From: Methylobacter sp. | Lineage (GTDB): Bacteria; Pseudomonadota; Gammaproteobacteria; Methylococcales; Methylomonadaceae | Length of the DNA: 64,000 bases | Direction: 5' to 3' | NCBI GenBank assembly: GCA_028716975.1 | Contig: JAQUOU010000004.1 | Location: forward strand, 1-64,000 | Shown: positions 8,440 to 18,401 of the stretch, piece after piece | Layout of the letters: every line of letters starts with the position of its first letter | How positions within the stretch are numbered: the stretch's first letter is position 1 | Notes under the pieces: model-generated | What the model was told of the DNA's origin: nothing | What the model saw: only the letters and a program-made list of their open reading frames with translations | Databases searched by the model: none | Program-made: the position numbers and the translations under genes

Positions 8440-10344
8440 ATGTATAACTTTATAACATCTAAAATTTCAAGTCTTCATTCTCAGCAAACAACTGCCACCG
8501 GCATTGGTTTATTTCGGTTTTTTTACGGATTAGTTACCTTCCAGGAAATAATTTTCCTGCTGTATTTTAATCATTTGATTTTCGATCCTATCCCTTACAT
8601 GGATGTCGAATTTTCAATGATCCCCTTTTTTTTATCTATCTGGTTGCTTATAGCCTGTTTTATTGTGATTGGCTATCACTATCAATTTGCTGTTATTTGC
8701 AATTACATTTTTTGGATCATCTTTGTCAATTTCACCCCCATGCAGCGGGATTTTGACGGCGGTTTTGATGCATTGATGATTAGTGCAGGTTTTTTTCTGC
8801 TCTTTATGCCAGGCGACCGGGCATTTTCCATAGATAACCTTAGATACAAACTCAGCACGCCTTTTAGTCATTATCGTTTTTTCAACACTCGAACTGCTTC
8901 AGAACTTGCTTATTATCTGCCTGTCGCCATAGGTCTTGGCTTTCTTTACTTTGACTCCGCCATTCACAAGCTGTTTGCTGAACATTGGCGAAATGGGCTA
9001 GGCTCCTGGCTACCGTTAACCCAGCCTTATTATGTTTCAGCCATCGATATGTCGTATTTGCTGAATAATGAGTTTCTGCAAAATGCTATTGGTTATACTG
9101 TTTTAATTTTCCAGTTTTCTTTTATTTTCCTATTTGCAGATCGCAGGTTCCGCCTGATTTATCTATTAATAGGTCTTAGTTTGCATCTTGGCATTATTTT
9201 CTCTTTAAATGTTTATCCTTACGGCCTAGGAATGCTTATATTTTATACGCTGATTATTCCGCCCGAATGGTGGGGCGCAATGGGCCGGCTGTTTAAAGCC
9301 AAAACTCCTTCTCTAATTGTATTCTATGATCAACAGTGCCCCTTATGTAACCGTACTGTTCTTATACTTAATCATTTTGATATATTCAGCTGCATAGACT
9401 TTAAAAGTGCCCAAGAACATGCAGTCAATTATCCAGCGCTTGAATCCATCAGTCAGGAAGTTCTATTAACCGACCTATACGCTTTAGATAAAAACAACCG
9501 TATTTACTCGGGGCTTAACACTTATATTCAAATTTTTCTAAAGATGCGGTATTTAGCGCCAATTGGGCTGATTTTAAGCGTTCCAGGCATATATAAATGG
9601 GCATCAAAAAAGTATCGCTCTATTGCCGACTCACGGATTCGGCTCAAATGCTCATCTGAATGTCCTATGCCTGAAAAACTGCAAGATAATACTTTATATC
9701 ATCATTTTTTTGAGTGTATTGCTACCCGCAAACCTAAGCTATTTGTCAGAAAGCTTGCAAAAATAACTATTGCACTTCTGCTTTTGCAATTAAATAGCTC
9801 TATTCATTACGGAATTATTTATAGACTGCATATTAATACCAGGCAAAACCCGGTCATCGCTGCTATCTCCCAAGCCAGTAACTCTCTTATCCAGATTTCG
9901 CAGGTCTTTGTCGGTATTACCCCTCATGCGCTTTACCTGCATGATCATTTTGCCGGCTATGATCATATTATAGCCATCACTTACATTGATCCAACCGGCA
10001 TTGAGCGCTGGTTACCCTTCGTTAATGAACAAGGCCGGCTGCTTGCTCCGAACTGGGGCCGCGTTCAGTCCATGTGGGCCAATATTGCTGTTACCCCTAA
10101 TATCGACAATCAGCGATTGCAGAAATTTATTATGAAAGTCACGGCTTTTTGGGGCATAAAAACCGGTTTAAATCTTGATGAAACCGAGTTTTACATAAAG
10201 CTTAAAAAAATTAGCTCGACGACTTATTGGGTTTATGATCAATTACATAATAATTTTAAAGCTGACTGGCAAACCATCGGAACAGTAAAATGGACTCATA
10301 AAATAGTATCATTTGATTTGCCTGAGAATATTAATAAGCTCTAA
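8440..10344 (+). CDS. HTTM-domain membrane protein fused to a DCC-type thiol oxidoreductase domain
   Basis: A 634-residue protein with two recognisable modules. Residues about 15-285 form a multi-helix HTTM domain, related to vitamin-K-dependent gamma-carboxylase membrane domains, with conserved-looking SAIHKL and HWRNGLGSW segments. Residues about 290-390 form a DCC/DUF393 domain opening IVFYDQQCPLCNR, with a CxxC at residues 300/303. The remaining C-terminal part has one more hydrophobic stretch (about 443-455) and a mostly soluble tail. Such fusions occur in scattered bacteria and their substrate is unknown. It has no operon partner: the next gene, a small lipoprotein, has its own promoter. 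Confidence 0.8.
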   Translation: MYNFITSKISSLHSQQTTATGIGLFRFFYGLVTFQEIIFLLYFNHLIFDPIPYMDVEFSMIPFFLSIWLLIACFIVIGYHYQFAVICNYIFWIIFVNFTPMQRDFDGGFDALMISAGFFLLFMPGDRAFSIDNLRYKLSTPFSHYRFFNTRTASELAYYLPVAIGLGFLYFDSAIHKLFAEHWRNGLGSWLPLTQPYYVSAIDMSYLLNNEFLQNAIGYTVLIFQFSFIFLFADRRFRLIYLLIGLSLHLGIIFSLNVYPYGLGMLIFYTLIIPPEWWGAMGRLFKAKTPSLIVFYDQQCPLCNRTVLILNHFDIFSCIDFKSAQEHAVNYPALESISQEVLLTDLYALDKNNRIYSGLNTYIQIFLKMRYLAPIGLILSVPGIYKWASKKYRSIADSRIRLKCSSECPMPEKLQDNTLYHHFFECIATRKPKLFVRKLAKITIALLLLQLNSSIHYGIIYRLHINTRQNPVIAAISQASNSLIQISQVFVGITPHALYLHDHFAGYDHIIAITYIDPTGIERWLPFVNEQGRLLAPNWGRVQSMWANIAVTPNIDNQRLQKFIMKVTAFWGIKTGLNLDETEFYIKLKKISSTTYWVYDQLHNNFKADWQTIGTVKWTHKIVSFDLPENINKL

Positions 10345-10374
10345 CTATTCCCGGTAATTAATCTTCTTTTATTA

Positions 10375-10403
10375 TTGCAACATAATGCCAGTCATGATAT
10401 AAA
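10375..10403 (+). promoter_or_regulatory. Sigma70-type promoter of the small lipoprotein gene
   Basis: TTGCAA at 10375-10380 and TATAAA at 10398-10403 are separated by exactly 17 nt. Transcription would begin near 10410, leaving about 64 nt of leader before the ATG at 10474. Confidence 0.6.
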
Positions 10404-10473
10404 ACGCATGTGCTTTTATAAATTGGCGCACAATAAATAAAAATAATTTAAACCCCTTTGGAGGATATTTATT

Positions 10474-10587
10474 ATGAAAAAAGTTTTATCACTTTTAGCT
10501 CTGGCATTAATGATTGTTGGCTTAGCTGGCTGTATGGATGATCCAGACGGTTCTAAGCAAAAAGTTTCCAGCTCTATCGAACTTTAA
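10474..10587 (+). CDS. 37-residue lipoprotein
   Basis: A very short gene with a strong GGAGGA Shine-Dalgarno at 10460-10465, ATG at 10474 and TAA at 10585-10587. The product starts MKKVLSLLALALMIVG and has a lipobox LAGC with the lipidated cysteine at about residue 20. It leaves a mature peptide of only about 18 residues beginning CMDDPDGSK. A promoter upstream and a perfect terminator downstream frame it as its own transcription unit, which supports it being real. It resembles small entericidin-like lipoproteins in layout only. Confidence 0.7.
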   Translation: MKKVLSLLALALMIVGLAGCMDDPDGSKQKVSSSIEL

Positions 10588-10606
10588 GCAAAGCACTTCT
10601 GCACCA

Positions 10607-10640
10607 CCAAAAAACCCAGCTTAAGCTGGGTTTTTTGTTT
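10607..10640. terminator. Bidirectional intrinsic terminator
   Basis: Perfect stem AAAACCCAGCTT / AAGCTGGGTTTT with flanking A and T runs, just after the lipoprotein stop and before the convergent rimK end. It can serve both genes. Confidence 0.85.
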
Positions 10641-10688
10641 ATAACAGGAAAGGATTTTCGAAAGCGAAAATAAAAGTCGACTAATAGC

Positions 10689-11621
10689 CTATCCTTTTCC
10701 TCGCGTACGTGTTCGGGTAGGGGATTTATCCTTGGTAATTTCCAGCGTTTCGAAGCGTTTTTCAATAAATTGAATAATGATATCGGCAATATCCTTCTCG
10801 CTGGTTTCTTCAATTCCGCGCAATCCCGGCGATGAATTGACTTCCATTATTACCGGACCGTGATTGGAGCGAAGCATATCAACGCCACAGACATTGAGCC
10901 CCATGATTTTCGCTGCCCGCACCGCAGTGGAGCGTTCTTCAGGCGTTAACCGGATTAAAGTAGCAGAGCCGCCACGGTGTAAATTTGAACGGAATTCTCC
11001 TTCCTCACCTTGCCGTTTCATAGCGGCAACCACTTTATCTCCGACGACAAAGCAGCGGATATCACTGCCGCCGGCTTCTTTAATAAACTCTTGCACCATA
11101 ATATTAGCTTTCAATCCCATAAAAGCCTGAATAACACTTTCAGCGGCATTATGGGTTTCTGCCATAACTACGCCGATTCCCTGGGTACCTTGTAATAATT
11201 TAATTACCAAGGGCGCGCCGCCTACCTGGGTAATTAAATCTTCGATATCATCGGGATTATTTGCAAAGCCTGTTACCGGCAAACCTATCCCTTTTCTGGC
11301 GAGTAACTGGACGGAGCGTAATTTATCCCGCGAACGCGATATGGCTACAGATTCATTCAGCGGCAATACATTCATCATTTCAAATTGCCTTAATACGGCT
11401 GTACCATAAAAGGTAACTGAAGCGCCAATTCGAGGAATAACGGCATCAAATCCTGTTAAATCTTCTCCTCTATAATGTATGGACGGATTATGGGAAGTAA
11501 TATTCATATAACAACGCAGTATATCCAAAACCCGTACTTCATGCCCTCGTGCTTGTGCAGCTTCAACCAGCCGATGTGTCGAATATAACTTGGGGTTACG
11601 GGATAAAATAGCAATTTTCAT
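10689..11621 (-). CDS. rimK: Ribosomal protein S6--L-glutamate ligase
   Basis: An ATP-grasp enzyme that in E. coli adds glutamate residues to the C-terminus of ribosomal protein S6. The 310-residue length is normal. The N-terminal [22 protein letters not shown] and the [11 protein letters not shown] segment are family hallmarks. ATP-grasp elements follow: [13 protein letters not shown] (nucleotide loop, about 140-153), [19 protein letters not shown], and the metal-binding [15 protein letters not shown] near residue 270. The tail is Arg/Lys/Thr-rich. It stands alone on the minus strand and ends at the shared terminator. Confidence 0.93.
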   Translation of the reverse strand: MKIAILSRNPKLYSTHRLVEAAQARGHEVRVLDILRCYMNITSHNPSIHYRGEDLTGFDAVIPRIGASVTFYGTAVLRQFEMMNVLPLNESVAISRSRDKLRSVQLLARKGIGLPVTGFANNPDDIEDLITQVGGAPLVIKLLQGTQGIGVVMAETHNAAESVIQAFMGLKANIMVQEFIKEAGGSDIRCFVVGDKVVAAMKRQGEEGEFRSNLHRGGSATLIRLTPEERSTAVRAAKIMGLNVCGVDMLRSNHGPVIMEVNSSPGLRGIEETSEKDIADIIIQFIEKRFETLEITKDKSPTRTRTRGKG

Positions 11622-11922
11622 AAAAAATTAATTTCTCTACGACACAGGATAATCCCTATTTTGGCATGAAATAAACCAATAAGCATTAGGAAGGAGTTCA
11701 GGATTTAATAAAAACGGTTTTCCAGCGGATAAAGGAATTCTAAAAACTTCTTGAAAAACAAGTAATTAATTTCTCATAAATTATTCAGTTTGCAGAGTAT
11801 GGATAACTTTCTTCTTATTTTTCAGGATAAGGGAGAATAACGAAGACGGAGAAGCTAGCGAAGCCGGGTTAAAGTCAAAATCGCAAGTACGGACGAGTGC
11901 GAGCCTGCTTTCTTTCGGTATT
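11622..11922. other. Intergenic stretch between tamB and rimK
   Basis: About 300 nt upstream of rimK and downstream of tamB. I see no coding frame and no strong terminator hairpin. It must hold the rimK promoter, but I cannot point to convincing boxes. Confidence 0.4.
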
Positions 11923-14900
11923 TTAGTCAGTATCAAGCTCATAGTTTAATTTTATTCTTTGGGACTCCCCCGTTTGCGTTTCAACATTGAGCGATTTGGT
12001 CAATTTACGCTTTAGTATCAACAATGCCTGTTTATTAAACAAACCCACTTTGGCGCCCACATAAAAATCCGGTGTCAGTTGTCGTCCTACCGCGAGCAAC
12101 GTATCCTGAAGCGTTTTGCCCTGCTCAACTTCAAATTGATCGACTCCAAATTTACCGGCAAGCCAGGATACTTGTCCTGCACCGTAAGACAAGGCTGCAC
12201 TGGCAACCATATTGCCTTCCGACTGGCTAACCTGGCTTAATGGCTTACCGGTAATCAGATAGGCAAGCGCTTCACTTTCCGGTAAGGCAGGGTCAGAAGA
12301 TATGCTGGTTTTCGGCGAATTGAGCGGACCTGTCAAGCTGAGAATTGCGGTTACGGTTTTATCGCTTGAAACCCGTATAGCTTCAACATCCAGCCAGGGA
12401 TTATCGACTGGGCCGTTAAAGACGAAACGCCCTTTGCGAACAGTTAAGTCCTGGCCATAACTTTTATAAGTCGCATCCTTCATTTCAACATTGCCGTACA
12501 TAATTATTTTTTCTCCGGTTTTAATAACTTTCAATTTACCTTTCAGATTGGTTTTTAATCCCTGGCCGGTAAAACTTATTTTCTCGCCGAGTTCAATTTC
12601 TATATCCGCATCGGTACCGGGAGCAGCAGGAACGTTTTCTTCAGTTTGTTCTTGCCCGATAATAATTTCATCCTGGCTGACCTTTACGGCATTTTCAGGG
12701 AGTTGTTTAAGTTGCATGATTGCTTTCGGCACTTTTAATTTACCGGTGACTTGCCCGTGGGCATCAGCAAATTCCAGTTTCAATGCAGGTGAAACAGCTA
12801 TTTGCGCTTCCGGCAGTTTAGCAATTTCAAAATTTTCCCCGGTCAGCCTCAACTCGACAGGCCAGCCTGATTCCGACTGTAATAGTACATGGCCATTCAG
12901 CATAACAAATCCTTCACCTGATTTTGCCGAGCCTGTAAGCTCGATAAGGCCGGTATTATCGGCTGGAGCAACGGCGTCAAGCTTGATCTCATGAAGATCA
13001 AGGCCAAATTCCGGCACTTGAACAGCAGCGGCAAGATGGATTGCGCCTTTTATTACCGGCTTATTTATAGTGCCCTGCACGGATAAATCGCTCGTGAGAT
13101 GGCCTTGAATGCCCGGCAGCTCGGGAAATAAAGCATTTAGCGGCGCAAACTCAACAACAGATGCCGTTATCTGACCGGCTATGGCTTGGGCCTCGCCGGT
13201 ATCAACCTGGAGTTGCCCCCGCACATAATCCGTAGCGGCCAATGCCAGATTAAAATCAGCTGAAACAATTTCACCGTTAATTTTTCCTGACAGGGAAGAT
13301 GCGCCCAGTGGAATAGTGGTTGTCACGTCTTTGGTCAGGACTATTATTTTCGCATTGGCAGGTATATCGAGGTTGTAATGTCCTGCAAGCAACCGGTTTT
13401 TGTTGCGCAGTTCAGCATCGGCATTAATAATGCCTTGCAGTTTTACCTGCTGTGGTAAATAGGGTTGCACGAGCGCCATCGGTAATGCCGTGGCTTTCAG
13501 GTCAAACTGAAAATCAGCGTTGGCAAAATAGTGCCCTTGGGTACACAGGGATGCGGCTTGCTGAATCAAACAGCCTTCATCTAAAGCCGCATCAATACCG
13601 GAAGGCTTTTGCGTTATCCGCAGCCCCATATTTTTATTAAGCTGCCAAACTCCCCAATCCCGCGTTGTCAGGTTCAGCCTGGAAAGCCCGCCTTGCCATG
13701 TATCAGCTTTAACGCCGCCAGTTAACGCCGCCGATACAACACCGTAGGATGAGTTGATATCAGCTTTAACAGTATGCTGTTTAAGTGTGCCGCTGCCATC
13801 AACAAGCAGTTTTGTTAGTTGAGTTTCGCCGCTTTTGATTGAGTTGGCAGATAAGTTTATCGTAGAGATTTTTTGGTTATCGGGATTGTAATCGATGTTT
13901 ATCGCTAACTGTCCGGCACTGTATTCGGCAAAATGCAAATGATTACCTTTTGCCTGGAATTTTATTGCGGGGTTTTTCCATGCGCCCTGTAAATGGCCAT
14001 TTCCAGCCAGAGCACCGCCCAGATTCGGCCACAGGGAGGCTAAATTTGGCGCGTCAATAGAAACATCAAGAACTCCTTGTTTTTGGCTTAACATGCCATT
14101 TGCCGCCAGTTTATTGATACCGGAAGTAACATGCAGCGCATCAACCTTGAGCTGATCGCCGGTTAAGCCCAGTTTGCCGTTTGCGCTTACCGGATAGCCC
14201 CGTAATTTTCCGGATAGATGGTCTATACCCGCGTCAAGTTGTAACGCGTTTTCAGCCAGCTTGCCTTTGAGTTGACTGCTGAAAGTCAGATTGCCGGGAA
14301 TCTCAGGAAGCAAAATGGCCGGATTAAAGTTCTGTCCTTTTGCAGTCAGATCAAAAGCCGGCGAATCCTTCCACGATACATCACCATTAATATTAAATAT
14401 TCCATCAGTCGATTTCAGCTCCAGCTTTTCAATAGTCATGGCCTCCTGACCGCCTTTGCCGTTAAAGGATAAGCTTGCTTTGTGTAAATACTGCTGGGTT
14501 AACTGCCCATTTAGAATGATTTTATAATCAGACAGCAAACCGCTCAGTTCAAGGTATCCCTGTTCGCTTTTTAGCTGCGGGGCTGCACCGGTAATCGGCC
14601 ATTTGATATTTTGCCAGTCACCGCGAGCTGCAATGCGCGGGTTTTTCTGTAAATTATCCAGATTGCCTTTTAATATCAATTGGAAAGGCGAAGATAAATG
14701 ATTATCGAAAGCCAGCTTATGTATGTTTCCCTTCACGGTAGTTAAACCTTGCCAAAGCCCGTTTTCTTTCGCATTGAGCTGCCAATTCATTGTTAAGTTG
14801 AAAGGAAACCCTTTGCCCAAAGTAACTTCTCCCTGTAAGGAAGCGGCAAGCGGTTGGGCATTCGCAGTCAGCGATACAATTTTAAGCCGGCCGTCTTTAG

Positions 14901-15372
14901 CCGCAGCCGATAAGTGCAGTTTTTCCAGCTTGTACACTTCTTTGCCGGTGTGCAACTGCATGTCAGTCAACAGGAAATTTTCAAGCACAACCTGCACCGG
15001 TAAGCCTAGCTCGGCTTCAGGATTAAATTCGCTTGTTTGTTGTTTTTGGGTTTCAGGAATATTAACGGTTAAGCCCTGTAAGCCAAGTTCAATAATTTTT
15101 AATGCCCCTGAAAACAGTTCGGAGGGTTGCCAGGTGAAAGTAAGAGCTTTAATATCAATGATTTGCGCATCAGTTTGATAGTGAATATTCTTAAGCAAAA
15201 CGTGATTAATTAACCGGCCTTCTATTGTTTCAACAGAAACCTGCGCCGGCAAATGTGCGAAAACCTGTCGCAACAGCCAGCGGCTGCCCGTTTCACTGCT
15301 GATCAGCGCCAGTAAGCCAGCAGGAATAATCAGGATTATCAACAGCACAATCAGGATTATGCGTTTCCTCAT
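11923..15372 (-). CDS. tamB: Translocation and assembly module protein TamB
   Basis: Inner-membrane-anchored periplasmic protein that works with TamA at the outer membrane; AsmA-like family members bridge the envelope and are implicated in phospholipid transport and autotransporter assembly. The 1149 residues begin with a signal-anchor helix (about 5-25) and continue with long beta-repeat sequence typical of the beta-taco fold. The C-terminal DUF490 region is conserved (GQDLTVRKGRFVFNGPVDNPWLDVEA; final LKRKLTKSLNVETQTGESQ region). The ATG overlaps the end of tamA by 4 nt, so the two are co-translated. Confidence 0.93.
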   Translation of the reverse strand: MRKRIILIVLLIILIIPAGLLALISSETGSRWLLRQVFAHLPAQVSVETIEGRLINHVLLKNIHYQTDAQIIDIKALTFTWQPSELFSGALKIIELGLQGLTVNIPETQKQQTSEFNPEAELGLPVQVVLENFLLTDMQLHTGKEVYKLEKLHLSAAAKDGRLKIVSLTANAQPLAASLQGEVTLGKGFPFNLTMNWQLNAKENGLWQGLTTVKGNIHKLAFDNHLSSPFQLILKGNLDNLQKNPRIAARGDWQNIKWPITGAAPQLKSEQGYLELSGLLSDYKIILNGQLTQQYLHKASLSFNGKGGQEAMTIEKLELKSTDGIFNINGDVSWKDSPAFDLTAKGQNFNPAILLPEIPGNLTFSSQLKGKLAENALQLDAGIDHLSGKLRGYPVSANGKLGLTGDQLKVDALHVTSGINKLAANGMLSQKQGVLDVSIDAPNLASLWPNLGGALAGNGHLQGAWKNPAIKFQAKGNHLHFAEYSAGQLAINIDYNPDNQKISTINLSANSIKSGETQLTKLLVDGSGTLKQHTVKADINSSYGVVSAALTGGVKADTWQGGLSRLNLTTRDWGVWQLNKNMGLRITQKPSGIDAALDEGCLIQQAASLCTQGHYFANADFQFDLKATALPMALVQPYLPQQVKLQGIINADAELRNKNRLLAGHYNLDIPANAKIIVLTKDVTTTIPLGASSLSGKINGEIVSADFNLALAATDYVRGQLQVDTGEAQAIAGQITASVVEFAPLNALFPELPGIQGHLTSDLSVQGTINKPVIKGAIHLAAAVQVPEFGLDLHEIKLDAVAPADNTGLIELTGSAKSGEGFVMLNGHVLLQSESGWPVELRLTGENFEIAKLPEAQIAVSPALKLEFADAHGQVTGKLKVPKAIMQLKQLPENAVKVSQDEIIIGQEQTEENVPAAPGTDADIEIELGEKISFTGQGLKTNLKGKLKVIKTGEKIIMYGNVEMKDATYKSYGQDLTVRKGRFVFNGPVDNPWLDVEAIRVSSDKTVTAILSLTGPLNSPKTSISSDPALPESEALAYLITGKPLSQVSQSEGNMVASAALSYGAGQVSWLAGKFGVDQFEVEQGKTLQDTLLAVGRQLTPDFYVGAKVGLFNKQALLILKRKLTKSLNVETQTGESQRIKLNYELDTD

Positions 15373-17135
15373 ATTCTGGCGCCTGCAGCAAAGTGGATGC
15401 GAAATGAAGAATCTGAATCATTCAAGGGTACCGCAAAATCAACCCGCACCGGCCCGATAGGTGAGTACCACCTTATTCCCAGCCCTACGCCTGTTTTAAA
15501 ACTGATGCTGTCGAGATTATAAGCATTGCCCGTGTCAATAAAGGCGGCGATTCCCCAGTCATTCAGAACAGCCTGTTCGTATTCCACGCTGACAACACTC
15601 AAGAACCGGCCGCCTTCGACATTGCCCAGATTATCTTTGGGCCCCAATTCTTTATAATTATAACCGCGAACGCTATTAATGCCGCCCGCATAAAACCGGT
15701 ATGAAGTCGGGAGTTTGTCAAACCGGTCAATCAGCATGGCGCCCTGGTCAGTGCGTGCGATAAATTTGCCGTTCCAGGGCATTGGATGAATCCACACCGC
15801 CGACAAGGCTCCTTCCACAAAACTGACATCAGACAGAGGATTTTTATAACTGCCGCTGACTTCAAATTTTAACCGATAACCTTTAGTGGGACGCAGCAGG
15901 TTATTGGAGACGGAACGCAGCCAGTTGGCGCCCGGCACCAATAATAGCGTTTTACCTGATTGCGCCCCGGTAACAAAATCCTCATAGCTAAGATCGAGGA
16001 AAAGCGTCTGTTTCCAGCCGCTGGCAAAAGCATGTTTTAAAAGCCCTGAAAGCTTCGCTGATTTGGACTTGAAAGAATCGGTATTTTCATATTTAAGTCC
16101 GCCGCCCAGAGTGAAAGAATTACTGACAGGATTATCCAGGGGCACGTTGTATTGCACATCGGCAGTCGATAATACCGGTGAAATATCAATACTGGAAGTC
16201 AGAAAGTGGCCGCGACGGTTCAGGCGCCGGTTAATATAAGAAGCACTGCCCAAGGGTCCTATGTCGGTATCGAAGCCCAAGCCGAAAGTATAATGATGCT
16301 GTTTTTTAGGGTGCAGTTTAATGGTGACAGGCACATGTTCCCGCTCTGTATTTTCAGTGTCAGGCAGAATGTCTACCGTATCGAAATAGCCGCTTTGTGA
16401 AAGCGCATTATAGGTTTTACCCAGTTCCTCACTCGTATAAAACTCTCCGTTCTTTATCGTAATATATTTTCTTACGAAATCCGGATTCAATATATCCTGT
16501 TCAACGGCAATATCGCCGAAGTACAGGCGTTTTTTTGAATCAAACACCCATTCGATTTCTGCGGTATTGCGCTCTTTATCAATCAATAATTTCTTTTCAG
16601 TAAACGCTCCATTTAAATAACCTCTTTCCAGCGCCAGGGATTCCACACGGCTTTTCATCTTTTCATATTGGCCGTGATTAAGGGGACTGCCGGGTTTTAA
16701 CTGAAAGGTGTCACGCAATTTTTGAAAGGCGGAATCATTTTGAGCATCTCCCTTAATAGAAAAACGGATGTCGCTGACAATAACCCGCGGGCCGGGGTTA
16801 ATGTCAAAGCTAGCATTCCAGCAGGCGTCGTTGAAAGCCAATGATTTTTTAATAACGGCGTGGTAATAGCCCAAAGCCCGCAAAGCTTCGTCGATTTCCT
16901 GATCCGCTTTGGCGAATAACCCGCGTATTTTCCATTCCGGTGAAGCGCATTTTTCCTTTCCCAAAGACAACGTTAGCCGGACGTTATTCTCAGCTTCTCC
17001 TTGAATGCCCGAAACTGAAATGTCTGCATTAACGATAGGCGCCGCAAGGTAAACCATCAGCACTAATGATGCTGCTCCCAGAGGTTGGGAAACCAGCTTG
17101 ATTAAGCGCAGCGCCAGAGCTCTGGATTCACTCAT
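15369..17135 (-). CDS. tamA: Translocation and assembly module protein TamA
   Basis: Omp85-family outer-membrane protein partnering TamB. The 588 residues comprise a signal sequence (first about 38), three POTRA domains (about 40-265) and a 16-strand barrel. The barrel carries the Omp85 lid-lock motif VRGY in AGGINSVRGYNYKELGP near residue 485, and the protein ends in a barrel strand with FRIHFAAGARI. The POTRA1 cysteines KCASPEW and DACW could form a disulfide. The gene is first in the tamA-tamB pair. No truncation is evident. Confidence 0.93.
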   Translation of the reverse strand: MSESRALALRLIKLVSQPLGAASLVLMVYLAAPIVNADISVSGIQGEAENNVRLTLSLGKEKCASPEWKIRGLFAKADQEIDEALRALGYYHAVIKKSLAFNDACWNASFDINPGPRVIVSDIRFSIKGDAQNDSAFQKLRDTFQLKPGSPLNHGQYEKMKSRVESLALERGYLNGAFTEKKLLIDKERNTAEIEWVFDSKKRLYFGDIAVEQDILNPDFVRKYITIKNGEFYTSEELGKTYNALSQSGYFDTVDILPDTENTEREHVPVTIKLHPKKQHHYTFGLGFDTDIGPLGSASYINRRLNRRGHFLTSSIDISPVLSTADVQYNVPLDNPVSNSFTLGGGLKYENTDSFKSKSAKLSGLLKHAFASGWKQTLFLDLSYEDFVTGAQSGKTLLLVPGANWLRSVSNNLLRPTKGYRLKFEVSGSYKNPLSDVSFVEGALSAVWIHPMPWNGKFIARTDQGAMLIDRFDKLPTSYRFYAGGINSVRGYNYKELGPKDNLGNVEGGRFLSVVSVEYEQAVLNDWGIAAFIDTGNAYNLDSISFKTGVGLGIRWYSPIGPVRVDFAVPLNDSDSSFRIHFAAGARI

Positions 17136-17471
17136 ATCCCTACCTTCTGCTTATCTGTTGTTTTTAAATTCGGTAAATTAAAGAATACTAACAGCTTAAA
17201 TCTGTATTCTGTTTTGATAATTAGCTAACGTATGTTTTCGAGTGAAGTGTTAGCTGATTAAATATTCCTGGTGTTTGAAATGGCTGTTTTTGGCTTAATT
17301 CTCTGGTTACGGGTATACCTTTGATTTTTTCTATTTTGGTCGAAGCCCACGACTTTAACCATATTTTTTTAAAATTACACTCACGGGTCCGGCTGGTCCG
17401 TACGGGAGAATACCCAAACTTGTTTTAACCGTGAATGTTAAAATGCAGTATTCAAACTACGTTTCTTAATC
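17136..17471. other. Divergent intergenic region between tamA and the AEC transporter gene
   Basis: 336 nt between two divergent genes, so it should hold both promoters. A TTGTTT near 17420 and TAAAAT near 17439 are spaced too closely for a confident sigma70 call. No other feature seen. Confidence 0.4.
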
Positions 17472-18401
17472 ATGACTTCGACGTTAATACAAATGGCAGT
17501 ATTGATCGCCTGTGGCGCAGTCTGGCGAATTATAAAGCCGGCCGGTTATTCAGCAGAGCACACCCGGCCTGTGCTTACCACGGTTGTGTATTATTTATTC
17601 CTGCCGGCAATGATTCTGGAAGTATTGTGGAAGTCGGATATTGGCATACAGTCCTTGCAATATACGCTTTTAGGCGTATCCAGCATTTTCATCGGCATGG
17701 CGTGTATCTGGTTATTGGGGCGGGCTCTTAAATTTAAAAATAAACAGTTTGGCGCAGTTCTTCTTGCCGCTACTTTCCCTAACGTGACTTACCTGGGATT
17801 GCCCGTGCTGGAACAGACTTTTGGTGAATGGGCAAGATCGGTTGCGATACAAATTGACCTGTTTGCAACATCGCCCATTTTATTCACAGCCGGTATTATG
17901 GCGGCCCGGCATTACGGCGAAGATAATTCCGGAAAGCACCCATCCGTTTTGTCCTTTTTAAATGCGCCGCCATTTTGGGCGGCCATCATTGCCGTCATAC
18001 TCAACTTAAACAATATTGCCATGCCCGGCTGGCTGGCCGGTATTTTGCAGAAATTATCCGCTGGCGTCGTGCCTATCATGTTGTTTTCCTTAGGGTTGGC
18101 GCTCAGCTGGCGGGCGGTGAATTATCGTAATATGCCTTTTATATTGCCGGTTATCCTCATAAAAATGGTCGTCATGCCCGGGTTTGCTTTATGGTTTGTC
18201 GGGCTGTTAACCTTGGGTGATGGCTATAAAGCTGCAGCCGTGCTTGATATCGCCATGCCGAGCATGGTACTGGGCATTGTTTTTTGTGATCGCTATCATC
18301 TCGACAGCTCACTCTATGCGATGGCGGTAACGGTAACGACTGCTTTAAGCCTGGTCATGCTGCCGTTCTGGCATAGCGTATTGATAAAGATGAGTTTTTA
18401 A
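17472..18401 (+). CDS. AEC-family (auxin efflux carrier-like) permease
   Basis: A 309-residue inner-membrane protein with about ten hydrophobic helices spread over its whole length, in the two-times-five arrangement of the AEC/BART superfamily. The LAATFPNVTYLGLPVLEQTFGEWA segment near residues 97-120 corresponds to the conserved cross-over motif of these carriers. Members export small organic anions or amino-acid-like compounds; the substrate here cannot be inferred. Its stop codon is directly followed by the ATG of the cinA-like gene, so the two are co-transcribed. Confidence 0.85.
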   Translation: MTSTLIQMAVLIACGAVWRIIKPAGYSAEHTRPVLTTVVYYLFLPAMILEVLWKSDIGIQSLQYTLLGVSSIFIGMACIWLLGRALKFKNKQFGAVLLAATFPNVTYLGLPVLEQTFGEWARSVAIQIDLFATSPILFTAGIMAARHYGEDNSGKHPSVLSFLNAPPFWAAIIAVILNLNNIAMPGWLAGILQKLSAGVVPIMLFSLGLALSWRAVNYRNMPFILPVILIKMVVMPGFALWFVGLLTLGDGYKAAAVLDIAMPSMVLGIVFCDRYHLDSSLYAMAVTVTTALSLVMLPFWHSVLIKMSF

